Assembly: GCF_001758465.1 (NCBI RefSeq)
Contig: NZ_MJIC01000010.1
Coordinates: forward strand, 124,001-188,000
Reading direction: 5' to 3'
DNA length: 64,000 nt
Origin: Marisediminitalea lipolytica
GTDB lineage: Bacteria; Pseudomonadota; Gammaproteobacteria; Enterobacterales; Alteromonadaceae
Shown here piece after piece: positions 1 through 9,013 of this stretch (position 1 is the stretch's first letter; every line of letters begins with the position of its first letter). The position numbers were made by a program, and so were the translations under genes. The notes under the pieces were generated by a model. The model worked only from the letters and a program-made list of their open reading frames with translations. It ran no database searches and was not told where the DNA came from.

Positions 1-1021
1 TAGCCATATAGATGTCGTCAGACAGCAGAGAGGCGTTGTTTGAAATGGTGTGGTAGGTCAGATACGTTTTCCAGTCTGCCAGCGGCGTGTCGTTAATGAT
101 CTCAATAACACCCTTAACCGGTTCTGGCTGAGAAATGTTTAATTCAGGGGCTTTAAAGCCCATGGCGTCTAACCAGGTGTTCCAGTTAAAGTCCGGGTAA
201 ACATCAGCCAGGGCGCTGCGCTCAATCTGATTCAGGGTTAAATCGCGGTCACGACGTTTTTCACGCGGCCACTGAACTTCAGCAATTTTGGTTTCCAGCG
301 CCAAAATGGTTTGCGCTTTTTCAGCACTGTTCTCAACGCCAGCAAAGTCCAGCATTTGCGCAATATGTTTTACGTAGGCTTCACGGATAGACACAAACCG
401 CTCAGAATCGTTCAGGTAGTAATCACGGTCCGGCAGACCTAAACCACCAACGCCTACACTTAGTTGATATTCGTTAGGATCCAGTCGGTTGTACCACAAA
501 CCAGCGTAGAGTGGTGACGAACTGCCATTCAGCCAGCTTTGGCCAAAGAAGTTGGTCAGTTCCTGTACCGAGGATAAGCTGTCGATGTCAGCTAATGTTG
601 GATTAATTGGCGTGATACCTTTGGCATTAATGGTGTCGGTATCCATGTAAGCTTTGTAGTAGTCATGCACTAACTGCTCTTCAGCGGTTAAGTTGTCTGA
701 CGCCATAATGTCATCGATAATTTGTTTTACCTGTTCTTCACTGCGATCGGCCAGTGCATTAAAAGCACCGAAGCGGGTTTTGTCAGCAGGCAGTTCGTAG
801 GTGTTATACCAGGTGCCACTGGCGTACATAAAAAAATCATCGCCGGGCTTTACGCTTTCATCACGAGCGGTTAAATCAACACCAAAACTACCAATTTCGG
901 CTTTGGCGGCAGGGGCTGTTTCGGTTTGTTGGGGAGTCGCCTGAGATGTTGTTTCTGGTTTTGAACAGGCTGTAAGCGCTAGTGATGCAGCAATGGTTGC
1001 TGCGAGTAATGTGTACTTCAT
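1..1021 (-). CDS. M13 (neprilysin/PepO-like) metallopeptidase lipoprotein, 3' part beyond window
   Basis: The gene enters the window 340 codons long and runs off the left edge. The protein starts with a lipoprotein signal (lipobox around LTACS, lipidated Cys near residue 19) and a Gln/Thr/Ala-rich linker. A typical M13 N-terminal domain follows, with the motif GDDFFMYASGTWYN at about residue 61. M13 enzymes are zinc endopeptidases that cleave small peptides, and this one should be anchored to the periplasmic face of a membrane. The catalytic HExxH and the distal Glu lie in the missing C-terminal half, so activity cannot be judged. Its ATG lies 2 bases after the stop of the upstream DUF482 gene, so the two are probably co-transcribed. 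The family call is firm; the substrate is unknown. Confidence 0.88.
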   Translation of the reverse strand, partial: MKYTLLAATIAASLALTACSKPETTSQATPQQTETAPAAKAEIGSFGVDLTARDESVKPGDDFFMYASGTWYNTYELPADKTRFGAFNALADRSEEQVKQIIDDIMASDNLTAEEQLVHDYYKAYMDTDTINAKGITPINPTLADIDSLSSVQELTNFFGQSWLNGSSSPLYAGLWYNRLDPNEYQLSVGVGGLGLPDRDYYLNDSERFVSIREAYVKHIAQMLDFAGVENSAEKAQTILALETKIAEVQWPREKRRDRDLTLNQIERSALADVYPDFNWNTWLDAMGFKAPELNISQPEPVKGVIEIINDTPLADWKTYLTYHTISNNASLLSDDIYMA

Positions 1022-1023
1022 TT

Positions 1024-2262
1024 TTACTTCTCTGTGTTAGGATTTTCAGGCGCTTTAATCGCCTCGTCTTGACTTGTTGGTGTTACAAATTCTTTTATAT
1101 AGTCAGCATTAAACGGTAATACATCGCGGGCCTGATTGAAATAGTCTTCGATTGCCGGCTTTTCCTGCTGTAAAAAATCCGCCACAGCCTGATGGAAGCG
1201 TGGATCATGCATCTTGTGATGAGATACGCAAAACACAGGCTCAAAGCCACGCAGGATTTTATGTTCGCCCTGGGTCCCAGGGTTAAATAACGGTAATCCT
1301 TGCTCTATCGCAAAATCGATGCCCTGAAAATAGCAGCACTCAAAATGCAGTTCGTCGATATCCTGCAGGCATCCCCAGTAACGGCCGTATAACCCGTTCT
1401 CGTCATACAGAAATAAAGCGGCAGCAACAGGCGCATCCTGAAAGCTCGCTTTTACTAACATCAGTTGTTCACGGCAGTTATCATAAATTTGTGTAAAAAA
1501 AGCAGGCGTCAGGTAGCCGGTATGACCGCTGCGTTTTAAATAGGTATCCTGATAACAGTGGACAAAAAATGCCATATCTTCCCGGCGTAAGGCGTCACCA
1601 TGGAGGCGTTCGATGGTGATTTCCGGGGCATTAACAAAACGCTGGCGGGTTTTACGAATACTTCTGCGCTTACGTGACGTCAACCGGCTAAGAAAATCAT
1701 CAAAGCTGCTGTAGCCTCGGTTGGCCCATTGAAACTGCACGCTGTAGCGGGACGCCAGACCCAGAGCCTGAAAATCCTGCTGACTGGCAGGCGGGCAAAA
1801 CAACCAGTGGCAGGAAGAATACCCCTGGGTGCTGGCCCAGTGATTGATATGGTTAATGAGTGCCGCAGTATCGTTAGCCGTTAGGTGCTCGGCTTTTAAC
1901 AAGCGAGGGCCGGTAACCGGGGTAAAAGGAATAGCGGCAATCCATTTAGGATAGTATTCAAGATGATGCTGGTGGTAGGCGTTTGCCCAGCTATGGTCAA
2001 ACACGTATTCGCCGTAGCTGTGGGTTTTAAGGTAGCCCGGCACGACCATCACCAGCTTGTCATTTACCCAGGCGCTCCAATGGGCCGTCTGCCAACCCGT
2101 CTGGCCGTCAGTACAGCCACTGTTTTGCAGGCTTTTAAGCCATTGATATTGTAAAAACGGACCCGCGCCTACGGCCAGAGCGCGCCACTGCGTTTCATCA
2201 ATCTCGTCGATGCTGTGATGCAGCTTAAACTGAAAATCAATGTTTGTGGCTTGTGTTTGCAT
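1024..2262 (-). CDS. DUF482/FemAB-like (GNAT-fold) acyltransferase-like protein
   Basis: This looks like the DUF482 family (peptidogalycan biosynthesis/recognition, distantly related to FemAB and GNAT acyltransferases). Supporting stretches are FLQYQWLKSLQNSGC near the N-terminus, the aromatic HSWANAYHQHHL region, the basic KRRSIRKTR segment in the middle and FNPGTQGEHK near the C-terminus. The substrate is unknown. I chose ATG 2262 (412 residues) because conserved similarity begins just after it. In-frame ATGs at 2298 and 2319 also exist and none has a strong ribosome binding site. It is divergent from recX and runs into the M13 peptidase gene with a 2-base gap. Confidence 0.8.
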   Translation of the reverse strand: MQTQATNIDFQFKLHHSIDEIDETQWRALAVGAGPFLQYQWLKSLQNSGCTDGQTGWQTAHWSAWVNDKLVMVVPGYLKTHSYGEYVFDHSWANAYHQHHLEYYPKWIAAIPFTPVTGPRLLKAEHLTANDTAALINHINHWASTQGYSSCHWLFCPPASQQDFQALGLASRYSVQFQWANRGYSSFDDFLSRLTSRKRRSIRKTRQRFVNAPEITIERLHGDALRREDMAFFVHCYQDTYLKRSGHTGYLTPAFFTQIYDNCREQLMLVKASFQDAPVAAALFLYDENGLYGRYWGCLQDIDELHFECCYFQGIDFAIEQGLPLFNPGTQGEHKILRGFEPVFCVSHHKMHDPRFHQAVADFLQQEKPAIEDYFNQARDVLPFNADYIKEFVTPTSQDEAIKAPENPNTEK

Positions 2263-2354
2263 AGTCTTATAAATATCCTGCCCGTAAAGGTCTGTCATTA
2301 CACGCAGACCGACCAGCATATATTGTGCGCTAAGTTCATTAGATCATCACGAAC

Positions 2355-2810
2355 ATGACAGATAACCCACGAAAAATCATTATTGAGTCGATTACCCGCA
2401 TGCTTTCACGACGAGAGCACGCCTATCACGAATTGTTACGAAAATTATCCCACAAAGGATTTGCTATCGAAGATTGTGTTGTAGTGGTAGAGGAGTTTAA
2501 ACAGGCAGGGATCCAAAGTGATACCCGGTTTGCCGAAATGAAACTGCGTGCCGGTATCGCCAAAGGGCAGGGGCCAGCGAGATTTAAGGCAGAATGTCAG
2601 CAATTTTCCATTGCCGAGCAATGCTTGGAGGCCGCGATAAGCGAAACCGACGCCGACTGGTTTGAACTGGCCAAACAGGTCAGAATTAAGCGGTTCGGCA
2701 GTGATGTGCCACAGGATGCCAAAGAAAAGTTTAAACAAATCCGGTTTTTACAATATCGTGGCTTTTATTCTGACCACATTCAATACGCTTTTTCTGACGA
2801 CGAGTACTAA
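2355..2810 (+). CDS. recX: Regulatory protein RecX
   Basis: RecX binds RecA filaments and modulates recombinase activity. The 151-residue product has the expected size and three-helix repeat character: the N-terminal MLSRREHAYHELLRKL helix pair, a central KLRAGIAKGQGPARFKAE segment, and a C-terminal KIRFLQYRGF-type repeat (here KFKQIRFLQYRGFYSDHI). It lies 202 bases upstream of alaS, the usual gammaproteobacterial order, but recA is not upstream. A divergent DUF482 gene sits there instead, so recX must have its own promoter. The ATG at 2355 is the only sensible start. Confidence 0.93.
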   Translation: MTDNPRKIIIESITRMLSRREHAYHELLRKLSHKGFAIEDCVVVVEEFKQAGIQSDTRFAEMKLRAGIAKGQGPARFKAECQQFSIAEQCLEAAISETDADWFELAKQVRIKRFGSDVPQDAKEKFKQIRFLQYRGFYSDHIQYAFSDDEY

Positions 2811-2947
2811 ACTCCGGCAACAACGCTTAATCAATATTTTCTATGGTGATGATTCGCCTAATTCACAGTGGATTGCTTAACAAAACAGCATCATCCATGG
2901 TATTGTTGCGCCCTCGTAAAAATGCCGCCGTTTTGCGCGTGAAAAAC

Positions 2948-2976
2948 TTGATTTCAACGCCCTCCGGCTGCATATA
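2948..2976 (+). promoter_or_regulatory. Candidate sigma70 promoter of alaS
   Basis: TTGATT (2948-2953), a 17-base spacer and CATATA (2971-2976), about 37 bases upstream of the alaS start. A good ribosome binding site, GCAGGA (3002-3007), precedes the ATG. Seen by eye only. Confidence 0.45.
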
Positions 2977-3012
2977 AGCTTCTACAGGTTAACTAAGGAT
3001 TGCAGGATTTCA

Positions 3013-5610
3013 ATGACATTATCAACTGCTGATATTCGCCGTAAATTTATCGAGTATTTTGGTCGCCAGGGCCACCAGGCTGTTTCCAGTTCGTCACTGG
3101 TACCAGCAGATGATCCCACCTTATTGTTTACCAATGCAGGTATGAACCAGTTTAAAGATGTTTTTCTGGGAACGGAAAAGCGCAGTTACACCCGGGCTGT
3201 GTCGTCACAGCGCTGTGTTCGCGCGGGCGGTAAACATAACGACCTGGAAAACGTGGGTTACACAGCCCGTCACCATACCTTTTTTGAAATGCTGGGTAAC
3301 TTCAGCTTTGGTGACTATTTTAAGCAGGAAGCCATTAAGTTTGCCTGGGAGTTTTTAACTGAAGAATTAAAACTGCCTAAAGAAAAGCTGCTGGTAACGG
3401 TTTATTCCGAAGATGACGAAGCCTTTGATATCTGGGAAAACCAGATTGGCGTGCCAAAAGAAAAAATCATTCGTATCGCAACTTCAGATAACTTCTGGTC
3501 GATGGGGGATACCGGTCCTTGTGGCCCGTGTTCAGAAATTTTCTATGACCACGGCGAGCACATCTGGGGTGGTCCTCCGGGTTCGCCTGAAGAAGACGGT
3601 GATCGTTTTATTGAAATCTGGAACCTGGTTTTCATGCAATTCAATAAACAAGCCGACGGTACTATGGAGTCGTTACCAAAACCGTCTATTGATACTGGTA
3701 TGGGGCTGGAGCGTATTTCTGCCATTATGCAGCACGTTCACAGTAACTATGAAATCGACCTGTTTGTAAATCTTATCAATGCTGCGGCTGAAATTGTTGG
3801 TACCGATGACCTGGAAAACAAATCACTGCGCGTTATTGCCGACCATATCCGTTCTTGCGCGTTCCTGGTTTGTGATGGCGTAATGCCGAGCAACGAAGGT
3901 CGAGGCTATGTGCTGCGCCGGATTATTCGTCGTGCTGTTCGTCATGGCTACAAGCTGGGTGCAAACGACATTTTCTTCTATAAGCTGGTAGCTGCGTTAA
4001 CCAAAGAAATGGGCGAAGCCTATCCTGAACTGGCTGATCAAAAACCAGTTATCGAAAAAGTGCTGCGGGTAGAAGAAGAGCAGTTCAGCAAAACCCTGTC
4101 TCGTGGTATGAACATTCTTAATGAAGCGCTTAGCGACCTTGAGGGTGACACCATTCCGGGTGAGCTGGTATTTAAACTCTATGATACCTATGGTTTCCCG
4201 GTTGACCTGACCAACGACGTTGCCCGTGAACACGATTATAAAATTGACGAAGAAGGCTTCGAGGCGGCGATGCAGGCTCAGCGCCAGCGCGCTCAGGAAG
4301 CCAGTCAGTTTGGTGCCGACTACAACAGCACCTTAAAGGTTGAGCAGCAAACAGCCTTTACCGGCTACACCGAAAACGAAGGTGACGCCAACGTGGTTGA
4401 GCTCATCAGCGGTAATAGTTTCTGTGACGCGCTGACCGATGGTCAGGAAGGCGTAGTGGTGCTGGATCAAACCCCTTTCTATGCTGAGTCTGGTGGTCAG
4501 GTGGGTGATACGGGTGTACTGAAAGTTGCCAATGGCGAGTTTATTGTTACCGACACGCAAAAAATGGGCAATGCATTTGCACACCGCGGCAAAGTGGTTG
4601 GCACAATTAATAAAGGCGACAAAGCCGTTGCTAAAATTGATGACACGAAACGCAGTGCGATTCGCAAAAACCACAGTGCTACGCACCTATTACACCAGGC
4701 ATTACGCGACATTCTGGGCGACCACGTTACGCAGAAAGGTTCATTGGTAAATGCAGAGCGTCTGCGTTTTGACTTTTCGCACTTTGAAGGTGTGACAGCA
4801 GAGCAGCTGACCGAGATCGAAGTTCGCGTTAACCAGGATATTCAGGACAACCATCCGCTGACGACGCAACTGATGGACCTGGACGAAGCGAAAAAGACCG
4901 GCGCCATGGCGTTATTTGGTGAGAAGTACGACGAAAAAGTGCGTGTTGTTTCAATGGGCCCGGTTTCTACGGAACTTTGTGGTGGTACTCACGTTAAACA
5001 AACCGGTGACATCGGCTTGTTTAAAATTGTCACCGAAGGTGGTATTGCGTCGGGCGTGCGTCGTATTGATGCTGTCACGGGTATGGGCGCGCTGGCTTAT
5101 GTGCAACAACAACAAGCGGTAATTCAACAAACCTGTGGTTTGTTAAAAACCGATGCCAGCGGTTTGACCGAGAAGGTTACCCAACTGCAGACGCAACAAA
5201 AAGAGCTTGAAAAAACAGTTACATCACTTAAACAGAAGATGGCCAGTCAACAAGGCGCTGATCTACTTGGTAGTGCAGTGGATATAAAAGGTACCAAGGT
5301 ACTGATTGCTGAGCTGGAAGGTGTTGAGGCGAAATCACTGCGCGGTATGGTTGACGATCTGAAAAACCGCATCGGCGAGGGCATCATTGTGTTAGGTGTT
5401 CCGGCCGACGGTAAAGTAAGTCTGATCGTGGGCGTAACCAAAGGCTTAACGGCTAAAGTAAAAGCGGGTGAGCTGGTTAATCACATTGCCGTACAGGTAG
5501 GTGGTAAAGGCGGTGGTCGCCCGGATATGGCCCAGGCCGGTGGTAGTCAGCCAGAAAATTTATCTACAGCTTTACATTCTGTTAACACCTGGCTGGAAGA
5601 TAAGCTATAA
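3013..5610 (+). CDS. alaS: Alanine--tRNA ligase
   Basis: This class II aminoacyl-tRNA synthetase charges tRNA-Ala in the cytoplasm and also edits mischarged Ser/Gly. The 865-residue length is normal. The N-terminal catalytic domain has the NAGMNQFKD and [13 protein letters not shown] motifs. The editing domain carries HSATH (residues 554-558) and CGGTH (656-660), the zinc-binding HxxxH and CxxxH. The C-terminal DHHA1 domain has the Gly-rich [15 protein letters not shown] motif near residue 835. The gene sits between recX and csrA as in most gammaproteobacteria. Confidence 0.98.
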   Translation: MTLSTADIRRKFIEYFGRQGHQAVSSSSLVPADDPTLLFTNAGMNQFKDVFLGTEKRSYTRAVSSQRCVRAGGKHNDLENVGYTARHHTFFEMLGNFSFGDYFKQEAIKFAWEFLTEELKLPKEKLLVTVYSEDDEAFDIWENQIGVPKEKIIRIATSDNFWSMGDTGPCGPCSEIFYDHGEHIWGGPPGSPEEDGDRFIEIWNLVFMQFNKQADGTMESLPKPSIDTGMGLERISAIMQHVHSNYEIDLFVNLINAAAEIVGTDDLENKSLRVIADHIRSCAFLVCDGVMPSNEGRGYVLRRIIRRAVRHGYKLGANDIFFYKLVAALTKEMGEAYPELADQKPVIEKVLRVEEEQFSKTLSRGMNILNEALSDLEGDTIPGELVFKLYDTYGFPVDLTNDVAREHDYKIDEEGFEAAMQAQRQRAQEASQFGADYNSTLKVEQQTAFTGYTENEGDANVVELISGNSFCDALTDGQEGVVVLDQTPFYAESGGQVGDTGVLKVANGEFIVTDTQKMGNAFAHRGKVVGTINKGDKAVAKIDDTKRSAIRKNHSATHLLHQALRDILGDHVTQKGSLVNAERLRFDFSHFEGVTAEQLTEIEVRVNQDIQDNHPLTTQLMDLDEAKKTGAMALFGEKYDEKVRVVSMGPVSTELCGGTHVKQTGDIGLFKIVTEGGIASGVRRIDAVTGMGALAYVQQQQAVIQQTCGLLKTDASGLTEKVTQLQTQQKELEKTVTSLKQKMASQQGADLLGSAVDIKGTKVLIAELEGVEAKSLRGMVDDLKNRIGEGIIVLGVPADGKVSLIVGVTKGLTAKVKAGELVNHIAVQVGGKGGGRPDMAQAGGSQPENLSTALHSVNTWLEDKL

Positions 5611-5736
5611 TGCATTTACAGGTGGCTTAACACTGTCGTGACACCAGTGTTAACACCCACCAACAGCGTCTTTATGGATCGATAGACGTCGAAGACCGCA
5701 TGGATGCAATGTAATCAAGGAACCAGGAGCAATCGA

Positions 5737-5928
5737 ATGCTTATTTTAACTCGTCGTGTGGGTGAAACGCTGATGGTGGGTGACGAAGTCACCGTAACTG
5801 TATTAGGCGTTAAAGGTAATCAGGTACGTATTGGTGTTAATGCACCTAAAGAAGTCTCAGTACATCGTGAAGAGATTTATATGCGCATCCAGGCCGAAAA
5901 AGGCGGTCAGCCTGATGGCAATAAATAA
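5737..5928 (+). CDS. csrA: Carbon storage regulator CsrA
   Basis: CsrA is a small dimeric RNA-binding protein that represses or stabilises target mRNAs by binding GGA motifs; in gammaproteobacteria it controls carbon flux, motility and biofilm. The 63-residue protein starts [10 protein letters not shown] and ends with a short polar tail. The RNA-contact residues Leu4 and Arg44 (in VHREEIY) are conserved. I chose the ATG at 5737 because it has a CCAGGAGC ribosome binding site and matches family N-termini; an upstream in-frame ATG at 5704 is unlikely. It lies 126 bases after alaS and is followed by a terminator and tRNA genes. Confidence 0.97.
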   Translation: MLILTRRVGETLMVGDEVTVTVLGVKGNQVRIGVNAPKEVSVHREEIYMRIQAEKGGQPDGNK

Positions 5929-5973
5929 AAAATAAGAGGTAAGACCAGTTTTTTTGGTTTTTTTCTCTTAATT

Positions 5974-5998
5974 AAGGCCGGATTTCCGGCCTTTTTTA
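5974..5998 (+). terminator. Rho-independent terminator after csrA
   Basis: The inverted repeat AAGGCCGGA/TCCGGCCTT is followed by TTTTTTAT. It lies 45 bases past the csrA stop. The next 166 bases to the tRNA promoter hold no gene I can support. Confidence 0.8.
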
Positions 5999-6164
5999 TG
6001 CCTGAGACTTTTGCGATGCTTTAGTTCGCAGTAGAGCAACCGATTATAAATCCCTTTAATCAGTAAAAATGGCGGATTTTCAAACACAAGTAGCGGGCTT
6101 TTTAAGCAAAAAAACAGGATTGATTAAAATCCCGGCATACGAATTTTATTTATCTAAAAAAGCA

Positions 6165-6192
6165 TTGACTTCCCAACGCATGTCATTAAAAT
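6165..6192 (+). promoter_or_regulatory. Promoter of the Ser/Arg tRNA operon
   Basis: TTGACT (6165-6170), a 16-base spacer and TAAAAT (6187-6192), followed by a GC-rich discriminator (GCAGCCCC). The GC-rich discriminator is typical of growth-rate or stringently controlled stable RNA promoters. It sits 16 bases upstream of tRNA-Ser. Confidence 0.65.
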
Positions 6193-6207
6193 GCAGCCCC
6201 ACATGAC

Positions 6208-6300
<93 letters not shown>

Positions 6301-6319
6301 TTTAATTTAGTGTATCAGC

Positions 6320-6396
6320 GCGTGCGTAGCTCAGCTGGATAGAGTACCTGGCTACGAACCAGGCGGTCGGAGGTTCGAATCCTTCCGCACGCGCCA
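6320..6396 (+). tRNA. tRNA-Arg (ACG anticodon), first copy
   Basis: A 77-base tRNA with acceptor GCGTGCG/CGCACGC, anticodon stem CCTGG, loop CTACGAA (anticodon ACG, expected to be edited to ICG), T loop TTCGAAT and encoded CCA. It corresponds to the E. coli argVYZQ group. Confidence 0.97.
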
Positions 6397-6415
6397 TTCG
6401 CTAAATTAAAACCTC

Positions 6416-6492
6416 GCGTGTGTAGCTCAGCTGGATAGAGTACCTGGCTACGAACCAGGCGGTCGGAGGTTCGAATCCTTCCACACGCGCCA
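6416..6492 (+). tRNA. tRNA-Arg (ACG anticodon), second copy
   Basis: It is identical to the first Arg copy across the body but has a compensatory acceptor-stem change (GCGTGTG/CACACGC), so both copies should fold. Anticodon ACG, encoded CCA. Its last 16 bases are part of the tandem repeat that follows. Confidence 0.97.
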
Positions 6493-6499
6493 CCTTCTT

Positions 6500-6529
6500 A
6501 AAAAGGCTTGCAGAAATGCAAGCCTTTTT
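6500..6529 (+). terminator. Terminator of the tRNA operon (first copy)
   Basis: A 13-bp perfect stem AAAAAGGCTTGCA/TGCAAGCCTTTTT with GAAA tetraloop begins 8 bases after the CCA of the second tRNA-Arg. Confidence 0.9.
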
Positions 6530-6721
6530 GCTTTCTGCGCGGTGTCAGGCTCCTGAACTGAAAGTAGATGCTATCAGCTTCATCGGTTTATCGTCCAACA
6601 GAGGTAAATACATCCCTGTAGCATTGCCCAGCCACGCCATCCATGGCGTGTCGTTCAGCACACTGCGTTATGCCACGGGCATAACGGTTGCGCCTCACCC
6701 TTCCACACGCGCCACCTTCTT

Positions 6722-6751
6722 AAAAAGGCTTGCAGAAATGCAAGCCTTTTT
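6722..6751 (+). terminator. Duplicated terminator hairpin (second copy)
   Basis: The same 13-bp stem and GAAA loop as at 6500-6529, carried in the second repeat unit. Confidence 0.75.
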
Positions 6752-6931
6752 GCTTTCTGCGCGGTGTCAGGCTCCTGAACTGAAAGTAGATGCTATCAGC
6801 TTCATCGGTTTATCGTCCAACAGAGGTAAATACATCCCTGTAGCATTGCCCAGCCACGCCATCCATGGCGTGTCGTTTAGCACACTGCGTTATGCCACGG
6901 GCATAACGGTTGCGCCTCACCCATCCATCTT

Positions 6932-6961
6932 AAAAAGGCTTGCAGCGATGCAAGCCTTTTT
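6932..6961 (+). terminator. Duplicated terminator hairpin (third copy)
   Basis: The same stem with a GCGA loop, in the truncated third repeat unit. Both GAAA and GCGA are stable GNRA tetraloops, so the structure is kept although the loop sequence has changed. Confidence 0.72.
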
Positions 6962-7251
6962 GCTTTCTGCGCAGTTACAAAATTATCTGTCCCCAGTCTT
7001 AAGGGGCCTTTCGTTTACGCCTGTAATTTCAAAGCATACCTTCAGCAGTATTACTTTCCGTAGTAAGCCTGTTATACCGCTGCCTGAGCTAAATTCCTGG
7101 CTGGCACCAGGACTCCAATGCTTGGCTGCTTAATCGATCACTTAGCGCCTTTCTAAACTTTAGATTGGTTTATCCCATAACCAACAATGAATATTTCTGA
7201 CGATGGGCGTATAACTCTAAGGTAACAAAGCATTATTAAGGAGTTATTACC

Positions 7252-8046
7252 ATGCAGATTAAGTTAACAGGAAAAACGGCCCTGGTGACCGGTTCAACCG
7301 AGGGTATTGGTTTAGGGGCTGCTAAACAGCTTGCGGAATGTGGTGCCAGGGTTATTGTGAATGGCCGTACCCAACAAAAGGTGGATAAAGCAATAGAGGC
7401 TGTTATTGCCGCTGTACCCAATGCTGAGGTGACTGGTGTCGCAGCGGACCTCAGCACTAGTGAAGGGGGCCAGGCGCTTTTTGAGGCGGTCCCAGAGGCT
7501 GATATTCTGGTAAATAATCTGGGCATTTACGGTGCGCTGGATTTTTTTGAAACCGACGACGAGACCTGGCAGCAGTATTTTGATGTTAATGTTATGTCGG
7601 CAGTGCGAATGAGTCGCCATTATGCGCCAGCCATGGTCGATAACGGTTGGGGACGAATTGTCTTTATTGCTTCTGAGTCATCGGTAAACATTCCTAGTGA
7701 GATGATTCACTATGGGGTCAGTAAAACCGCGTTACTGGGATTATCCCGTGGACTGGCTAAACGTTTAGCCGGAACCGGTGTAACGGTAAATGCCGTTCTG
7801 CCAGGCCCGACAATGAGTGAAGGTGTACAGAATATTATGGCCGAGTCTGCCGCGAGAAACGGTATCTCTGTGGAAGAAGCCGGCGTTCGATTTGTGCAGA
7901 AACACCGTCCTTCCTCAGTAATCCAGCGCATGGCAACGGTTGATGAAGTCGCCAGCATGATCACCTATACCTGTTCTGAGTTAGCTTCTGCAACTACAGG
8001 CAGTGCGCTGCGTGTAGATGGTGGTGTTGTTGACTTTGTGATGTAG
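7252..8046 (+). CDS. SDR-family oxidoreductase
   Basis: A classical short-chain dehydrogenase/reductase of 264 residues. It has the Rossmann cofactor motif TGSTEGIG (13-20), NNLG in place of the usual NNAG (88-91), Ser-rich SESS (141-144), and the catalytic Tyr154/Lys158 in YGVSK. The C-terminus ends with the usual DGG turn. NAD versus NADP use and the substrate cannot be told from sequence. The ribosome binding site AAGGAG supports the ATG at 7252. The gene stands alone after the repeat region and converges with the PilZ pair. Confidence 0.9.
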   Translation: MQIKLTGKTALVTGSTEGIGLGAAKQLAECGARVIVNGRTQQKVDKAIEAVIAAVPNAEVTGVAADLSTSEGGQALFEAVPEADILVNNLGIYGALDFFETDDETWQQYFDVNVMSAVRMSRHYAPAMVDNGWGRIVFIASESSVNIPSEMIHYGVSKTALLGLSRGLAKRLAGTGVTVNAVLPGPTMSEGVQNIMAESAARNGISVEEAGVRFVQKHRPSSVIQRMATVDEVASMITYTCSELASATTGSALRVDGGVVDFVM

Positions 8047-8050
8047 CAAT

Positions 8051-9013
8051 TTAAAGTGCCGCATTAGCGGCACTGGCCTTTCGTACTGAGGGCACTACAG
8101 AGGCCAGCATTAACGCATTCAGAAAAGCACTAAAATCTGCCAGATAAATGACATGAGAGTAGCTTTTTTGCAGTGCGAGCAGCTTTTCATGCACATCCAA
8201 ATCTATTTTTAACAATAACGCCAGACGTTGCTCTGTCATGGGCGTATTTATGTCACGGTTTATCTGACATTCAATACCACAGATATAAAGCCCGACTTCA
8301 TTTTCCTGGAGCGCTTGTTTAATGGCGTTGCGCAGCGAAGAGCCAAAGCATTGGTAGGCGGTTAAACTGATAAGCTTCTGATCTGATTTACGCTCGCAGT
8401 TAATGGCGAGATGAAAACGCTCTGCTTTTTGTAACAATCGTCGGAGTGCCGATGAATCAGGTGGTGACTTACCCATGTCGGCAAAAAAGCCGTGTAGCGG
8501 TGCCTTATGGTCACTCATTTCAAACGGGTAAAGAGCCGCTGCACACTCTGGCATGTACAAGGTTTTCAGACGATTAACCATTTGTCGCCCTGTAATGACT
8601 TGTAAAGCCGGGGCAGGAAAGTGGCGGCAGGTAAGTTCCCACACATACCGAAACAGCATACTGTGCTGTTTTACCAGGTTTTGTACCCGCGGTTGAACCA
8701 TTGCGACAGAATGAAGCTGCCTGACGAGTCTTGTCAGATTTTCTTTGTTAAGCGCTTTAAGTCGCAACAAGCCAGTGACGCTATCATAATCCAGTACCTT
8801 ATAGCGTTGGGATTTTAGTTTTAACTCGGCAATGCTCACTTTAACGTCGGGCGGCAGCACGTGTTCATTACAGTCGGTAAGACACAGTTGTAAGCCGGTT
8901 TTGGATATATCACTCACCACCGCAGTGAACTGATTGATCAGGGTCGTTTTAACCACAGCTTCGGTGGTAATACCAAAGCGGATCTCCCGGCGTTTATCCA
9001 GACTCTCATCCAT
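8051..9013 (-). CDS. PilZ-domain protein (distal partner of a coupled pair)
   Basis: The N-terminal PilZ domain carries the c-di-GMP-binding elements RREIRF (RxxxR-type) and DISKTGLQL (DxSxxG). This suggests it binds cyclic di-GMP. The rest, about 200 residues, has no domain I recognise. The ATG at 9013 overlaps the upstream stop in a TGATG arrangement, so translation is likely coupled; a GTG at 9016 is an alternative start. The last codons overlap a hairpin AGTGCCGC-ATTA-GCGGCACT (8055-8074) that may end transcription of the facing SDR gene. Confidence 0.8.
   Translation of the reverse strand: MDESLDKRREIRFGITTEAVVKTTLINQFTAVVSDISKTGLQLCLTDCNEHVLPPDVKVSIAELKLKSQRYKVLDYDSVTGLLRLKALNKENLTRLVRQLHSVAMVQPRVQNLVKQHSMLFRYVWELTCRHFPAPALQVITGRQMVNRLKTLYMPECAAALYPFEMSDHKAPLHGFFADMGKSPPDSSALRRLLQKAERFHLAINCERKSDQKLISLTAYQCFGSSLRNAIKQALQENEVGLYICGIECQINRDINTPMTEQRLALLLKIDLDVHEKLLALQKSYSHVIYLADFSAFLNALMLASVVPSVRKASAANAAL

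Larger units (their letters stand above)
6477..6972 (+). repeat. 222-bp tandem repeat carrying a tRNA-Arg 3' tail and its terminator
   Basis: Copy 1 (6477-6698) starts inside the T arm of the second tRNA-Arg gene. Copy 2 (6699-6920) is nearly identical; I see one difference near 6875 versus 6653. A partial third copy (6928-6972) keeps only the terminator part. Each full unit contains the last 16 bases of the tRNA with CCA, a 13-bp terminator hairpin, the palindrome ACGCCATCCATGGCGT (6634-6649 in copy 1) and the palindrome CGTTATGCC-ACG-GGCATAACG (6666-6686 in copy 1). Because 222 is a multiple of 3, one frame stays open across it, but I see no coding signs. The rest of the gene-free stretch, 6973-7251, shows nothing clear apart from the SDR leader. 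Confidence 0.9.

Noticed and set aside
6516..7133. 205-codon open frame with internal repeats
   Set aside because: It is the tandem tRNA-tail/terminator repeat read in one frame. It stays open because the unit is 222 bases (74 codons), starts inside a terminator hairpin and has no ribosome binding site.
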